Shown piece after piece: positions 56,015 through 64,000 of a stretch of 64,000 bases of DNA (position 1 is its first letter; the number at the start of each line of letters is the position of its first letter). Source of the stretch: Mucilaginibacter sp. Bleaf8 (GTDB lineage Bacteria > Bacteroidota > Bacteroidia > Sphingobacteriales > Sphingobacteriaceae); the NCBI RefSeq assembly GCF_018390515.1, contig NZ_JAHBBK010000001.1, positions 62,001 to 126,000 on the forward strand. The letters run 5' to 3'. The notes under the pieces were generated by a model. The model saw only the letters and a list, made by a program, of their open reading frames with translations, had not been told where the DNA came from and made no database searches. A program made the position numbers and the translations under genes.

Positions 56015-56611
56015 ATGAACAGGGTAGCCCGCGTATTATTTAATTACTTTATTAAAGGCTTACTGGTGGTTGTACCGCTGGGAGCTGCTATATTTTTGAT
56101 TTTCTGGGCCGTATCCAGTGTAGATAAGGCGCTGAATTTGAGTGATGTCTTTTGGGTGAATCCTAAAACAGGGAAAACCACCTACATTCCGGGTTTAGGA
56201 ATTTTAAGCGTGTTGGTACTTATCATGATAGCCGGCATACTGGTTACCAACGTTATTACCGATCCGATAAAAAACTGGCTTAGCCGCTGGCTAAACCGCT
56301 TGCCGCTGTTTAAGTTTCTGTACTCATCTATAAAAGACCTTACCGAGGCCTTTGTAGGTGAAGAAAAGAAATTCAATGAACCTGTGATTGTTGAGTTCAA
56401 TGAAACAGGGCTGAAAAAGATAGGCTTCCTTACCCAGAAAGATTTAAGCCTGATGGGGCTACCTGGCGAAGTAGCCGTATATTTTCCATATTCTTACTCG
56501 TTTGCAGGCCAGGTGGTTATTGTAAAGGCCGATAAAGTGAAACCGATTGACCGCAGCGCAGCCGAGATGATGAAGTTCGTCATATCAGGTGGGGTAAGTG
56601 GCCTGGAGTAG
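56015..56611 (+). CDS. DUF502 family membrane protein
   Basis: I start at ATG 56015 (MNRVARVLFNYFIKG) over TTG 56003, giving 198 residues, the usual family length. Two N-terminal helices (GLLVVVPLGAAIFLIFW and LGILSVLVLIMIAGILV), then conserved LFKFLYSSIKDLTEAFVG, VYFPYSYSFAGQ and a C-terminal MMKFVISGGVS motif. Function unknown. It follows murF-alr by 14 bases, so likely co-transcribed. Confidence 0.9.
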   Translation: MNRVARVLFNYFIKGLLVVVPLGAAIFLIFWAVSSVDKALNLSDVFWVNPKTGKTTYIPGLGILSVLVLIMIAGILVTNVITDPIKNWLSRWLNRLPLFKFLYSSIKDLTEAFVGEEKKFNEPVIVEFNETGLKKIGFLTQKDLSLMGLPGEVAVYFPYSYSFAGQVVIVKADKVKPIDRSAAEMMKFVISGGVSGLE

Positions 56612-56615
56612 GTTG

Positions 56616-56975
56616 CTAAGCTGTAACTTTACGTTTGGCGCGTAGCTCTTTTACTTCTTCGCAGGCATAAGTGTTTGCCCATTCTTCCAATGCGGCAAGT
56701 GCAGGGCCTAAAGCACGGCCTTTATCGGATATTCCATAATAGACTTCCGGCGGAAAGGTGTGCTTTTCTTCACGTATAATTAATCCGCTGCTTTCCATTT
56801 GCTTTAAATGTTCCAGCAATACTTTTTTGGCCACCTTAGGTATAATGCGCCAAAGTTCAGTAAAGCGGATTTCTTCCTGATGAAATAAATGATATAGGAT
56901 AATGGGCTTCCATTTGCCTGATAAGATGTTTAGCGCAACGTTAAGTCCGCAATGCCTGAATTGGTTGTAATCCAT
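56616..56975 (-). CDS. HxlR-family transcriptional regulator
   Basis: A 119-residue winged-helix protein with the family core VALNILSGKWKPIILYHL, FTELWRIIPKVAKKVLLEHLKQME and VYYGISDKGRALGPALAAL. Members sense redox or aldehyde stress, or ligands. It is divergent from the metallo-hydrolase gene and the 97-base gap contains a tandem 19-base repeat that may be its operator. Its stop is 4 bases from the convergent DUF502 gene end. Confidence 0.93.
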   Translation of the reverse strand: MDYNQFRHCGLNVALNILSGKWKPIILYHLFHQEEIRFTELWRIIPKVAKKVLLEHLKQMESSGLIIREEKHTFPPEVYYGISDKGRALGPALAALEEWANTYACEEVKELRAKRKVTA

Positions 56976-57013
56976 GGTTACTAAATAGTGAACTGGTTAC
57001 CAAAAAGTAAACT
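56976..57013. promoter_or_regulatory. Tandem 19-base operator candidate of HxlR
   Basis: Two adjoining copies, GGTTACTAAATAGTGAACT (56976-56994) and GGTTACCAAAAAGTAAACT (56995-57013), agree in 16 of 19 bases. They begin right at the HxlR start codon and lie before the metallo-hydrolase start. Confidence 0.55.
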
Positions 57014-57071
57014 TCTTGGCGGGGCAAAGAATGGATGTCATTTTTGCAATACCAAAATTAATGGTCAGATC

Positions 57072-57833
57072 ATGAAGATACAACTTTTGCGTAACGCTAC
57101 ACTTGTTATTAAAGCCAATAATCAAACCCTTTTAGTTGACCCAATGCTTGCTGCTAAAGGTAGCTATAATGCTTTTCCCGGTACACCCGGCAATCAAAGA
57201 AATCCAACTATTGATCTGCCTGTTAGCCAGGAGGAGCTGGCTGCAATTGTTTCCCAAACTGATGCTGTATTGCTTACCCATATCCATCTTGATCATTGGG
57301 ATACCGCGGCTCAGCAACTGGTGCCCAAACACGTGCCCATTTTATGCCAGAATGAAGATGAGGCGGCAATTAAAGCTACAGGCTTCAGTAATGTACTGCC
57401 TGTACACAATGAAGTGGTGTGGCACGGCATCCGAATTATCCGTACAAATGGGCAACACGGCACCGGTGAAATTGGCAGGCGAATGGGCACAGTATCAGGC
57501 TATATTATTGACGACGGAAAGCAGGTAGTCTACATCGCAGGTGATACCATATGGTGTAACGATGTAAAAGACACCATCGATAAATATCAACCCAATCATA
57601 TTATTGTAAACGGTGGCGCAGCACGCTTTTTACAAGGTGATCCTATTGTGATGAACATACCGGATATCATCTCGGTATGTGGGTATACAGCCGGAGCTAA
57701 AATCTATGTGGCGCATCTGGAAGCCGTTAATCACGGAACGGAAAATCGTGCAGCAATTGCGTTGGCATTACATCAGCACAACCTAACTAATCGGTGCTTT
57801 GTACCTAACGATGGCGATGTGTTTTTACGCTGA
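57072..57833 (+). CDS. Metallo-beta-lactamase-fold hydrolase (UlaG-like)
   Basis: I start at ATG 57072 (MKIQLLRNATLVIKA), giving 253 residues; the ATG at 56988 would put the start within the tandem operator. The metal site LLTHIHLDHWD (HxHxDH-type), GQHG, VVYIAGDTIWC and VAHLEAVNHG are the MBL residues. Substrate unknown. Its end overlaps the convergent MFS gene by 9 bases (57825-57833). Confidence 0.88.
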   Translation: MKIQLLRNATLVIKANNQTLLVDPMLAAKGSYNAFPGTPGNQRNPTIDLPVSQEELAAIVSQTDAVLLTHIHLDHWDTAAQQLVPKHVPILCQNEDEAAIKATGFSNVLPVHNEVVWHGIRIIRTNGQHGTGEIGRRMGTVSGYIIDDGKQVVYIAGDTIWCNDVKDTIDKYQPNHIIVNGGAARFLQGDPIVMNIPDIISVCGYTAGAKIYVAHLEAVNHGTENRAAIALALHQHNLTNRCFVPNDGDVFLR

Positions 57834-59078
57834 TTTTTTATCAGCCAATAAGGATCCCTTTTTGAAATTACGCACTGCTATTATTGTACTGATAAACATC
57901 AGAACAGCGCCGGCCAGATAAGGGGCTCCCGGGAAATATATAGCTGATAAATTACGATTGGTAAAATGCGAGAAGAGAGAGGTCATGAGAAGGGGGCCGA
58001 TGATTGTTGTAACGCTAACCAAACTGGTTAGCGCACCTTGTAAGCCGCCTTGCTCGTTGGCTGGTACCTGGCTGGTGATAATGCCCTGCAGCGCTGGCCC
58101 TGATATGCCGCCGAGGCAATATGGTATCATGTACAAATACATCATCCAACCTTTACTGGCAAAGGCTATCAGCGCCAGGCCCACACCATAAAAAAGCAGA
58201 CCGGATACGATGCTCCGTTCCTGCCCGATTTTGGGGATGATAATCCGTATTAAAAAGCCTTGTATGGTGATAAGCAGCGCACCGATAAATATGCCCAGGC
58301 TACTGATGCTGTTAAGGCTCCAGTTGAACTTCTCCACCAAAAAGAACGGCAGCACCGATTCAATTGCTTTTTGTGCAATGTAAACCAGGGTAAAAGCGCT
58401 AACCAGGCCGGTAATAGCCGGGAACATACCTAAGCGCCTTAGAGATACAACCGGGTTGGCTCCCTTCCATTCAAAGGGCCTGCGGTTTTCTGGCTTTAAT
58501 GATTCCGGCAGCACAAAGTAACCATACACCGCATTCAACAAGGCCAGGGCCGCTGCAATAATGAACGGCATTTTAATATGTATGGCACCCAAATATCCGC
58601 CCAAGCCAATACCTAAAATAAAACCCAGGCCGGTGGCTGCGCCTACCAGTCCAAAGTTAGCTGCCCGGTTTTCGCCCGTGCTCACGTCGGCAATGTAAGC
58701 CGTGGCGGTGGTGTTGCTGGCGCCTGTAATGCCTGCGATAATACGTCCCACAAAAAGCCACCAAATGGTTGGGGCAAAAGCCATAAACACATAATCAATA
58801 CCGAAGCCCAGCAGAGAGCCCAAAAGGATAGGCCTGCGGCCATACTTATCGCTTAAGTTACCCAATATCGGCGAAAACAGGAACTGCATAGATGCATAGG
58901 CGAAGGTAAGGTAGCCGCTATATTGCGTTGCCGTACTGTTGTTGATGTTGCCTAACATCATTAATAGCTTGGGCAATACCGGGATGATAATGCCTAAACC
59001 CAGCACATCAATAAAGATGGTAATAAATATAAAGCCTAAAGCGGCCGGGCGTTTTGCTGTGGGAGCGGGCTGATTCAT
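57825..59078 (-). CDS. MFS drug-efflux transporter, second of a tandem pair
   Basis: Start at ATG 59078 (MNQPAPTAKRPAALG), about 417 residues with 12 transmembrane helices. Motif A between helices 2 and 3 ([16 protein letters not shown]) and motif C in helix 5 (GATGLGFILGIGLGG) mark a drug:H+ antiporter of the TetA/DHA1 kind. Closely related to the next gene upstream, with which it forms a tandem duplicate pair separated by 74 bases. Its substrate is not readable. Confidence 0.9.
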   Translation of the reverse strand: MNQPAPTAKRPAALGFIFITIFIDVLGLGIIIPVLPKLLMMLGNINNSTATQYSGYLTFAYASMQFLFSPILGNLSDKYGRRPILLGSLLGFGIDYVFMAFAPTIWWLFVGRIIAGITGASNTTATAYIADVSTGENRAANFGLVGAATGLGFILGIGLGGYLGAIHIKMPFIIAAALALLNAVYGYFVLPESLKPENRRPFEWKGANPVVSLRRLGMFPAITGLVSAFTLVYIAQKAIESVLPFFLVEKFNWSLNSISSLGIFIGALLITIQGFLIRIIIPKIGQERSIVSGLLFYGVGLALIAFASKGWMMYLYMIPYCLGGISGPALQGIITSQVPANEQGGLQGALTSLVSVTTIIGPLLMTSLFSHFTNRNLSAIYFPGAPYLAGAVLMFISTIIAVRNFKKGSLLADKKSA

Positions 59079-59152
59079 GATTTTTAACAGGCGGCCAATA
59101 GCCAACATTTAAAGCTTGCAGGCAATATATTGTTTGGGGTGTTCAAAACTTA

Positions 59153-60385
59153 TTAGGCCGTCTTTTCAGGTCGTTTAAAACTGCGGACGGCCAGGATGGT
59201 ACTCACCAACATTAAAATTGCGCCGGTAAGAAACGGTGCTCCGGGAAAGATAACCGGTGCTTTTTTGTCTGTAAACCAGGCAAAAAGTGTGGTCATCAAC
59301 GGCGGACCTATAATGGATGTAACACTGATGAGACTGGTAAGGCTGCCCTGCAGTTCGCCTTGTTCATTTGATGGTATCTGGGAACTGATGAGGCCCTGCA
59401 ATGCCGGGCCGGCAATACCACCCAGGCAATAAACTATCAGTATGGCAAACAGCATCCAGCTTTGGCTGGCAAAGGCAAATAGTAGTAAGCCAATGCTGTA
59501 AAGTATCAGCCCGTATACAATGCTGCGTTTTTGACCAAATTTAGGAATAGTGTATCTGATTAAAACGCCCTGCACCAGGCCGGATAGGATACCAACAAAG
59601 CCAAGCGAGTAACCTACCATGTCTTCCTTCCAGCTGAACTTTTCCATCGTAAAAAAAGTCCAGGTGCTTTGCACCGCATGTGCGGCAATGTAGATCAGTA
59701 TCAATGAACCAACCAGTCCGCTGATGGCCGGGTATCTTTTAAGCTGTAAAAGCGAACCAACCGGATTAGCCCTGCGCCATTCAAAAGAACGGCGGTTTTC
59801 GGGTGCCAAAGATTCGGGCAAAATAAAGAACCCGTAGATTGCATTAAGCAATGCCAGGCCTGCCGCAGCTAAAAACGGCAGTTTGGTATCAATATTACCT
59901 AATACGCCACCCAACACCGGCCCTATGATAAAGCCAATACCAAAAGCTGCTCCAATAATACCAAAGTTTTGCGCCCGCTTTTCGGGTGTGCTTACATCTG
60001 CAATATAAGCCGATGCAGTAGTGAAGCTGGCACCGGTAATGCCGGCAATGATGCGCCCAACAAACAACCACCAAATGGATTGTGCAAACGCCAGGAAGGT
60101 ATAATCAATAGCAAATCCCAATAAGGAACCTAACAGAATTGGCCTGCGGCCATACTTATCACTGAGGTTGCCCAGCACCGGGGCAAATAAAAACTGCATT
60201 ACCGAATAGGCAAAGGTGAGCCAGCCACCATACCTGGCGGCATCACTCAAATTGCCATGAATGAGGTGCTCTATTAATTTAGGAAATACCGGGATAACAA
60301 TGCCGAAACCGGTAATATCAATCAAAAGCGTAATGAAAATGAAACCTAAGGCAGGCTCTCGTTTAGGTTGAACTATATTGTCCAT
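59153..60385 (-). CDS. MFS drug-efflux transporter, first of a tandem pair
   Basis: 410 residues, 12 helices, motif [17 protein letters not shown] identical to the neighbour and motif [17 protein letters not shown]. The central loop [23 protein letters not shown] matches the paralogue's PESLKPENRRPFEWKGANPVVSL in most positions. A tetracycline-resistance-like DHA1 exporter by family. Probably the promoter-proximal gene of a two-gene unit. Confidence 0.92.
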   Translation of the reverse strand: MDNIVQPKREPALGFIFITLLIDITGFGIVIPVFPKLIEHLIHGNLSDAARYGGWLTFAYSVMQFLFAPVLGNLSDKYGRRPILLGSLLGFAIDYTFLAFAQSIWWLFVGRIIAGITGASFTTASAYIADVSTPEKRAQNFGIIGAAFGIGFIIGPVLGGVLGNIDTKLPFLAAAGLALLNAIYGFFILPESLAPENRRSFEWRRANPVGSLLQLKRYPAISGLVGSLILIYIAAHAVQSTWTFFTMEKFSWKEDMVGYSLGFVGILSGLVQGVLIRYTIPKFGQKRSIVYGLILYSIGLLLFAFASQSWMLFAILIVYCLGGIAGPALQGLISSQIPSNEQGELQGSLTSLISVTSIIGPPLMTTLFAWFTDKKAPVIFPGAPFLTGAILMLVSTILAVRSFKRPEKTA

Positions 60386-60464
60386 AACCTGTAAAGTACG
60401 CGTTTTTATATTAATTTATAGTTATCAAATAAAAAAATATAAATTGTCTCAAAATCAGTAAGCT

Positions 60465-62423
60465 ATGAAAAAACTTAACCTTTTGTTTGCCGTGCCCGGT
60501 GTACTGGCTATGCAAACCGCAATTGCACAATCTACCTCACATCTCACCCTGTCCGATCCTTACCCTAAGCCCGGTGAAAAGCTGACGCTTACTTACAATC
60601 CCGAAGGTACGCCATTAGCAGGCGAAAAAGGTTTAAGCGCAACGGTTTATTTTATCGATAATAAAGATTTTCCAACTGATGATATTGCTTTGAAACCGGT
60701 TGGCAAGAGCTTGCAAGGCCAGCTAACTATTCCGGCAACAGCCAAGTCATTTATGATTCGCATTGGCAAAGATGATCTGGTAGATAACAATAGTGATAAG
60801 GGGTATATTTACCTGGTTCATAACGGTAAAAAGCCTGTACCGGGAGCATATGCTTCAAAGGCTTATATCCTGTCTACCGGTATGGGCAGTGCGCTTGCCA
60901 ACATCAAACGGGATATTGACGGCAGCATTGATTTATATAAAAAGGATATAACAGAGAACCCTGGTATTGATAAAGAATATCAAAGCAATTACTACATGTT
61001 GCTTGCTGGTAAAAAGGATCCGGCATCTGCTGCTTTGCTGAATGAAAAGCTTAATAGTTTGAGTAAAAGTACCGAGGAGAAGGATCTGATGCTGGCCAAG
61101 GATATTTATTATGCTACGAAGAGAAACGCTCAGGCTGACTCCCTATTAGCACTTACCAAAGCTAAATATCCAAATGGCGAATCGGTGAAAAACATCAAGT
61201 TCATGTCTTTCATCCAGGAGCAGGATCCGGATAAGAAAGAGGCTATTTATAAAGACTATATCCAGTATTATCCGGAAAATGCATCCGACAAACGGAGCCC
61301 GCACGACAATATGCGAATTCAGTTGGCGGCTGCTTATTTGAAAGCCGACAAGATGGAAGCGTTTAGCCGCTTGGCAGCCCAGGTTAAAGATAAAGCCCGG
61401 CTGGCCGGCAGCCTGAACGGTAAAGCTTATGAACTGGCCAAAAGCGGGCAAAAGCTGGACGAGGCTGCTGCTCTATCCAAACAATCGCTAGATTATGTAT
61501 CGGCTCAGATTAATAATCCGCCTGCTATGCCATATTACTCCAAAGCCTCTTTGAAAAAGAACTACAAGTCGGCTTACGATAGCTATGCCGATACGTATGC
61601 ACTTATACTTTATAAACAAGGTAAACACAAAGAGGCTTTAAGCTTTGAACAACCGGTTTATGAGCAAGCAACAGAGCCAGATGCCGAAATAAGTTATAAT
61701 TATGCTACGATACTGAAAGCTAATGGCCAGGATGCAAAAGCTAAACAGGTGTTAGAAAAAGCAGTTCAGAAAGGAAAAAGCTCGGGTGAAATTGACACCG
61801 CACTAAAAGAAATGTACGCGAAGACCAAAGGTTCAGATAGTGGTTTCGATACTTATTATGCGTCGCTCAAAAGCGCATCTGATGCTGCCTTGAAAGCTAA
61901 GTTGGTTAAAGAGATGATCAACCAGCCGGCACCAGCCTTTACTTTGAAAGATTTTGACGGCAATGCAGTATCACTGGCCAGCCTGAAAGGCAAAGTGGTA
62001 GTGGTTGATTTTTGGGCTACATGGTGTGGTCCTTGCAAAGCCTCATTTCCGGGTATGCAACTGGCCGTAAACAAGTATAAAGATAATCCGAATGTGAAGT
62101 TTTTGTTTATCGATACCTGGGAACATGGCGACAATTACATCGACGGCGCAAAGAAGTTTATTGCCGACAATAAATACACTTTCCATGTACTGATAGATGA
62201 GAAAAACGAAGATAACCGCCAGGCCAAAGTAGTAACCACGTTCAATGTAGATGGTATACCAACTAAGTTTGTTATTGATGGCAATGGTAATATTCGCTTT
62301 AAACATGTTGGCTACTCAGGTAGCACTTCAGGCGTATTGGATGAGGTTTCGGCTATGGTAGATTTGGCTTTAAACCCAGATGCGGCAGTTGCCGGTGCAC
62401 AAAAGGTTACAAAGAACGAATAG
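60465..62423 (+). CDS. TlpA-like thioredoxin-domain periplasmic protein with helical repeats
   Basis: 652 residues. Signal peptide to AIAQ-S, an N-terminal beta domain (about 25-130), a TPR-like helical region (about 150-480) and a C-terminal TlpA/AhpC thioredoxin fold (about 495-635). The active-site motif WATWCGPCKASFPG has Cys521 and Cys524. Such proteins reduce disulfides in the periplasm of Bacteroidota. It is monocistronic with a strong terminator. Confidence 0.92.
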   Translation: MKKLNLLFAVPGVLAMQTAIAQSTSHLTLSDPYPKPGEKLTLTYNPEGTPLAGEKGLSATVYFIDNKDFPTDDIALKPVGKSLQGQLTIPATAKSFMIRIGKDDLVDNNSDKGYIYLVHNGKKPVPGAYASKAYILSTGMGSALANIKRDIDGSIDLYKKDITENPGIDKEYQSNYYMLLAGKKDPASAALLNEKLNSLSKSTEEKDLMLAKDIYYATKRNAQADSLLALTKAKYPNGESVKNIKFMSFIQEQDPDKKEAIYKDYIQYYPENASDKRSPHDNMRIQLAAAYLKADKMEAFSRLAAQVKDKARLAGSLNGKAYELAKSGQKLDEAAALSKQSLDYVSAQINNPPAMPYYSKASLKKNYKSAYDSYADTYALILYKQGKHKEALSFEQPVYEQATEPDAEISYNYATILKANGQDAKAKQVLEKAVQKGKSSGEIDTALKEMYAKTKGSDSGFDTYYASLKSASDAALKAKLVKEMINQPAPAFTLKDFDGNAVSLASLKGKVVVVDFWATWCGPCKASFPGMQLAVNKYKDNPNVKFLFIDTWEHGDNYIDGAKKFIADNKYTFHVLIDEKNEDNRQAKVVTTFNVDGIPTKFVIDGNGNIRFKHVGYSGSTSGVLDEVSAMVDLALNPDAAVAGAQKVTKNE

Positions 62424-62447
62424 TAAAAACAACTATTGATTTCAATT

Positions 62448-62480
62448 AAAAAGGGACGCTGATTTTTAGCGTCCCTTTTT
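62448..62480 (+). terminator. Terminator after the TlpA-like gene
   Basis: AAAAAGGGACGCT (62448-62460) pairs perfectly with AGCGTCCCTTTTT (62468-62480). It lies between convergent genes. Confidence 0.92.
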
Positions 62481-62501
62481 AATATGTGATGTAAGGGCCT
62501 A

Positions 62502-63209
62502 TTAAAAGTTGGGCTTCAATAAGTATTTGTTATAGAAGCGGAAGATGTGTTCCACAGCTTCTTCAGCAGTATCTACCAAACGATATAAATTCAAATCATC
62601 CGGGCTGATGTTGCTTTCTGCATGCAGCATCTTTTCTTCCACCCAGTCAAATAGTCCTTTCCAGTAATCCAGGCCTACAAAAACAATTGGGAAGCGGGCA
62701 ATTTTACCCGTTTGTATCAGGGTAATCGCCTCAAATGATTCATCCATGGTGCCAAAGCCGCCCGGCAGCACGATAAAGCCCTGTGAGTATTTCATGAACA
62801 TTACTTTGCGCACAAAGAAATAATCGAACTCCAGTAGTTTATCACGGTCAATATATTTGTTGTGGAACTGCTCAAACGGCAGCTCAATGTTTAAGCCTAC
62901 TGATTTGCCGCCGGCTTCATATGCGCCTTTGTTGGCCGCCTCCATAATACCGGGGCCACCGCCTGATATTACACCGAAGCCGCGTTCGGTAAGCATACGG
63001 GCACAATCTTCGGCCAGTTTATAGTATGGATTTTCGTTTTTGGTACGTGCCGAGCCAAATATAGATACACACGGACCAATTTTAGCCAGTTTTTCAAACC
63101 CATCCACAAACTCCGCCATGATCTTGAAGATAGACCAGGAGTCGGTTACTTTTATTTCGTGCCAGTTTTGGTTCTGGAACGCTCTTCTTATTTTTTCTTC
63201 ACCTGTCAT
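62502..63209 (-). CDS. LOG-family Rossmann-fold protein (TIGR00730-like)
   Basis: 235 residues. CVSIFGSARTKNENPYY, GFGVISGGGPGIMEAANKGAYEAGG (in parts), and the hallmark VLPGGFGTMDE are LOG-family motifs. Many members are nucleoside 5'-monophosphate phosphoribohydrolases, with the PGGxGTxxE site binding the ribose phosphate. A role in nucleotide salvage is likely; cytokinin activation is not implied here. It starts 30 bases after the end of the symporter gene, same strand. Confidence 0.92.
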   Translation of the reverse strand: MTGEEKIRRAFQNQNWHEIKVTDSWSIFKIMAEFVDGFEKLAKIGPCVSIFGSARTKNENPYYKLAEDCARMLTERGFGVISGGGPGIMEAANKGAYEAGGKSVGLNIELPFEQFHNKYIDRDKLLEFDYFFVRKVMFMKYSQGFIVLPGGFGTMDESFEAITLIQTGKIARFPIVFVGLDYWKGLFDWVEEKMLHAESNISPDDLNLYRLVDTAEEAVEHIFRFYNKYLLKPNF

Positions 63210-63239
63210 ATATAATCTTTTTCAAAATGAATGTAGTAA

Positions 63240-64000
63240 TTAAAGTGCCATTACCTTCGTTTTTGCACGGGAGGTAAGTAGCAAGCCGGCAAAGGTAATT
63301 AAACCATTTACAATGATAAGCTCATTATCAAAAACGTATCCGCCCAATATTGTTTTTGACTCCGTACTTAAAAAATAACACACTGCCGGCGATATTAAAC
63401 AAATAAACGGCACCAGCTTATCATTTACCTGCCTGCCGCTCATAAACAAACCAAAAGCATACAGGCCCAGCAGTGGTCCATAGGTATAGCTTGCTACCTT
63501 GAATATAGCGCTTACTACGGCATCATTATTAACCGAATTAAAAAAGATGATGGTTAAAAACATCAGCGCCGAAAAGGCTACGTGCACGTAATGGCGCAAC
63601 TTTACCATTTTTGGGCTATTGGTGTCATTGCGTTTATTGAAGTTTAAAAAGTCAACGCAGAACGAGGTTGTTAATGCTGTAAGGGCCGAGTCGGTTGTGG
63701 CAAACGTGGCGGCTGTTAGTCCCAGCATAAAAACAATAGCAGGCAAAGTACCCAGGTATTTTAATGCAATAGTAGGATAGAGGTAATCCGTTTTTTCGAC
63801 ACTGATACCGTTTTTTGCGGCGTATATATACAGTAACGCACCAACGCTCAGGAAAAATATATTGATGATTAAAAAAACGGTGGTGAAGCTGAGCATGTTC
63901 TTCTGCGCCTCGCCGATGTTTTTACAGCTCAGGTTTTTCTGCATCAGATCCTGATCCAGCCCCGTCATGGCAACAGTGATAAACAAGCCGCCCATAAACT
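63240..64000 (-). CDS. Sodium:solute symporter (SSS family), 5' end outside window
   Basis: The frame is open through the right edge of the window, so the N-terminal half is missing; the ATG at 63995 is internal. The in-window 253 or so residues hold about seven transmembrane helices. MTGLDQDLMQKNLSCKN and ATFATTDSALTALTTSFCVDF are typical SSS segments, the latter near the sodium/substrate site. The transported solute is unknown. Confidence 0.88.
   Translation of the reverse strand, partial: FMGGLFITVAMTGLDQDLMQKNLSCKNIGEAQKNMLSFTTVFLIINIFFLSVGALLYIYAAKNGISVEKTDYLYPTIALKYLGTLPAIVFMLGLTAATFATTDSALTALTTSFCVDFLNFNKRNDTNSPKMVKLRHYVHVAFSALMFLTIIFFNSVNNDAVVSAIFKVASYTYGPLLGLYAFGLFMSGRQVNDKLVPFICLISPAVCYFLSTESKTILGGYVFDNELIIVNGLITFAGLLLTSRAKTKVMAL

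Overview
The window looks like a chromosomal segment of a Bacteroidota bacterium, most probably a soil or plant-associated member of the Sphingobacteriaceae (Mucilaginibacter/Pedobacter type). The evidence is the moderate GC content, promoters of the TTG-N19-TAnnTTTG kind, weak Shine-Dalgarno signals, tRNAs without an encoded CCA end, and typical lineage genes: a MurF-alanine racemase fusion, DUF5074/YncE surface lipoproteins, an NrtR-type Nudix regulator and BadF-type kinases. No insertion sequence, prophage, CRISPR array or rRNA operon was seen.

Layout. 1-5590 (minus strand): a cobalamin-riboswitch-controlled operon with a BtuB-like TonB receptor, a BtuG-like YncE lipoprotein and two further surface lipoproteins, the last cut by the window edge. 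5662-9000: two tandem SDR oxidoreductases, an AraC regulator and a YgiN-like monooxygenase; the SDR and monooxygenase promoters have the same architecture (TGTACC-N15-TGTACA-N22-TACCTTTG). 9054-14744: a PH/SHOCT protein, a striking helically phased array of TGTWCC repeats, a LuxE-like acyl-protein synthetase, a SYLF protein and a penicillin-acylase-family hydrolase. 14922-21959: intracellular alpha-glucan enzymes (GH13, GH31, branching enzyme). 22030-27341: TPR protein, gapA with a divergent sugar-kinase paralogue, a Nudix-type regulator and a GH30 lipoprotein.

27889-51645 is a large exopolysaccharide locus: flippase, Wza-like SLBB export protein, Wzz-like chain-length protein, Wzy-like polymerase, eight or nine glycosyltransferases, UDP-galactopyranose mutase beside a probable galactofuranosyltransferase, and two tandem undecaprenyl-phosphate sugar transferases. 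A FAD oxidoreductase and an N-acetylglucosamine-kinase-like gene interrupt it. 51763-64000 is mixed housekeeping: tRNA-Leu(UAG), tRNA-Leu(UAA), tRNA-Gly(GCC), recX, murF-alr, a DUF502 protein, an HxlR regulator divergent from a metallo-hydrolase, two tandem MFS exporters, a TlpA-like thioredoxin protein, a LOG-family protein and a truncated sodium:solute symporter.

The observations most worth following are the phased TGTWCC array at 9882-10032, which shares a 13-base core with the operator at 8955-8981; the two matching AraC-type promoters; the degenerate kinase coupled to gapA; the twin TACTTTG-N5-CAAAGTA palindromes near 52321-52367; and the doubled sugar-phosphate transferases with a terminator between them. 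All functions come from reading motifs and context only; no database search was run.
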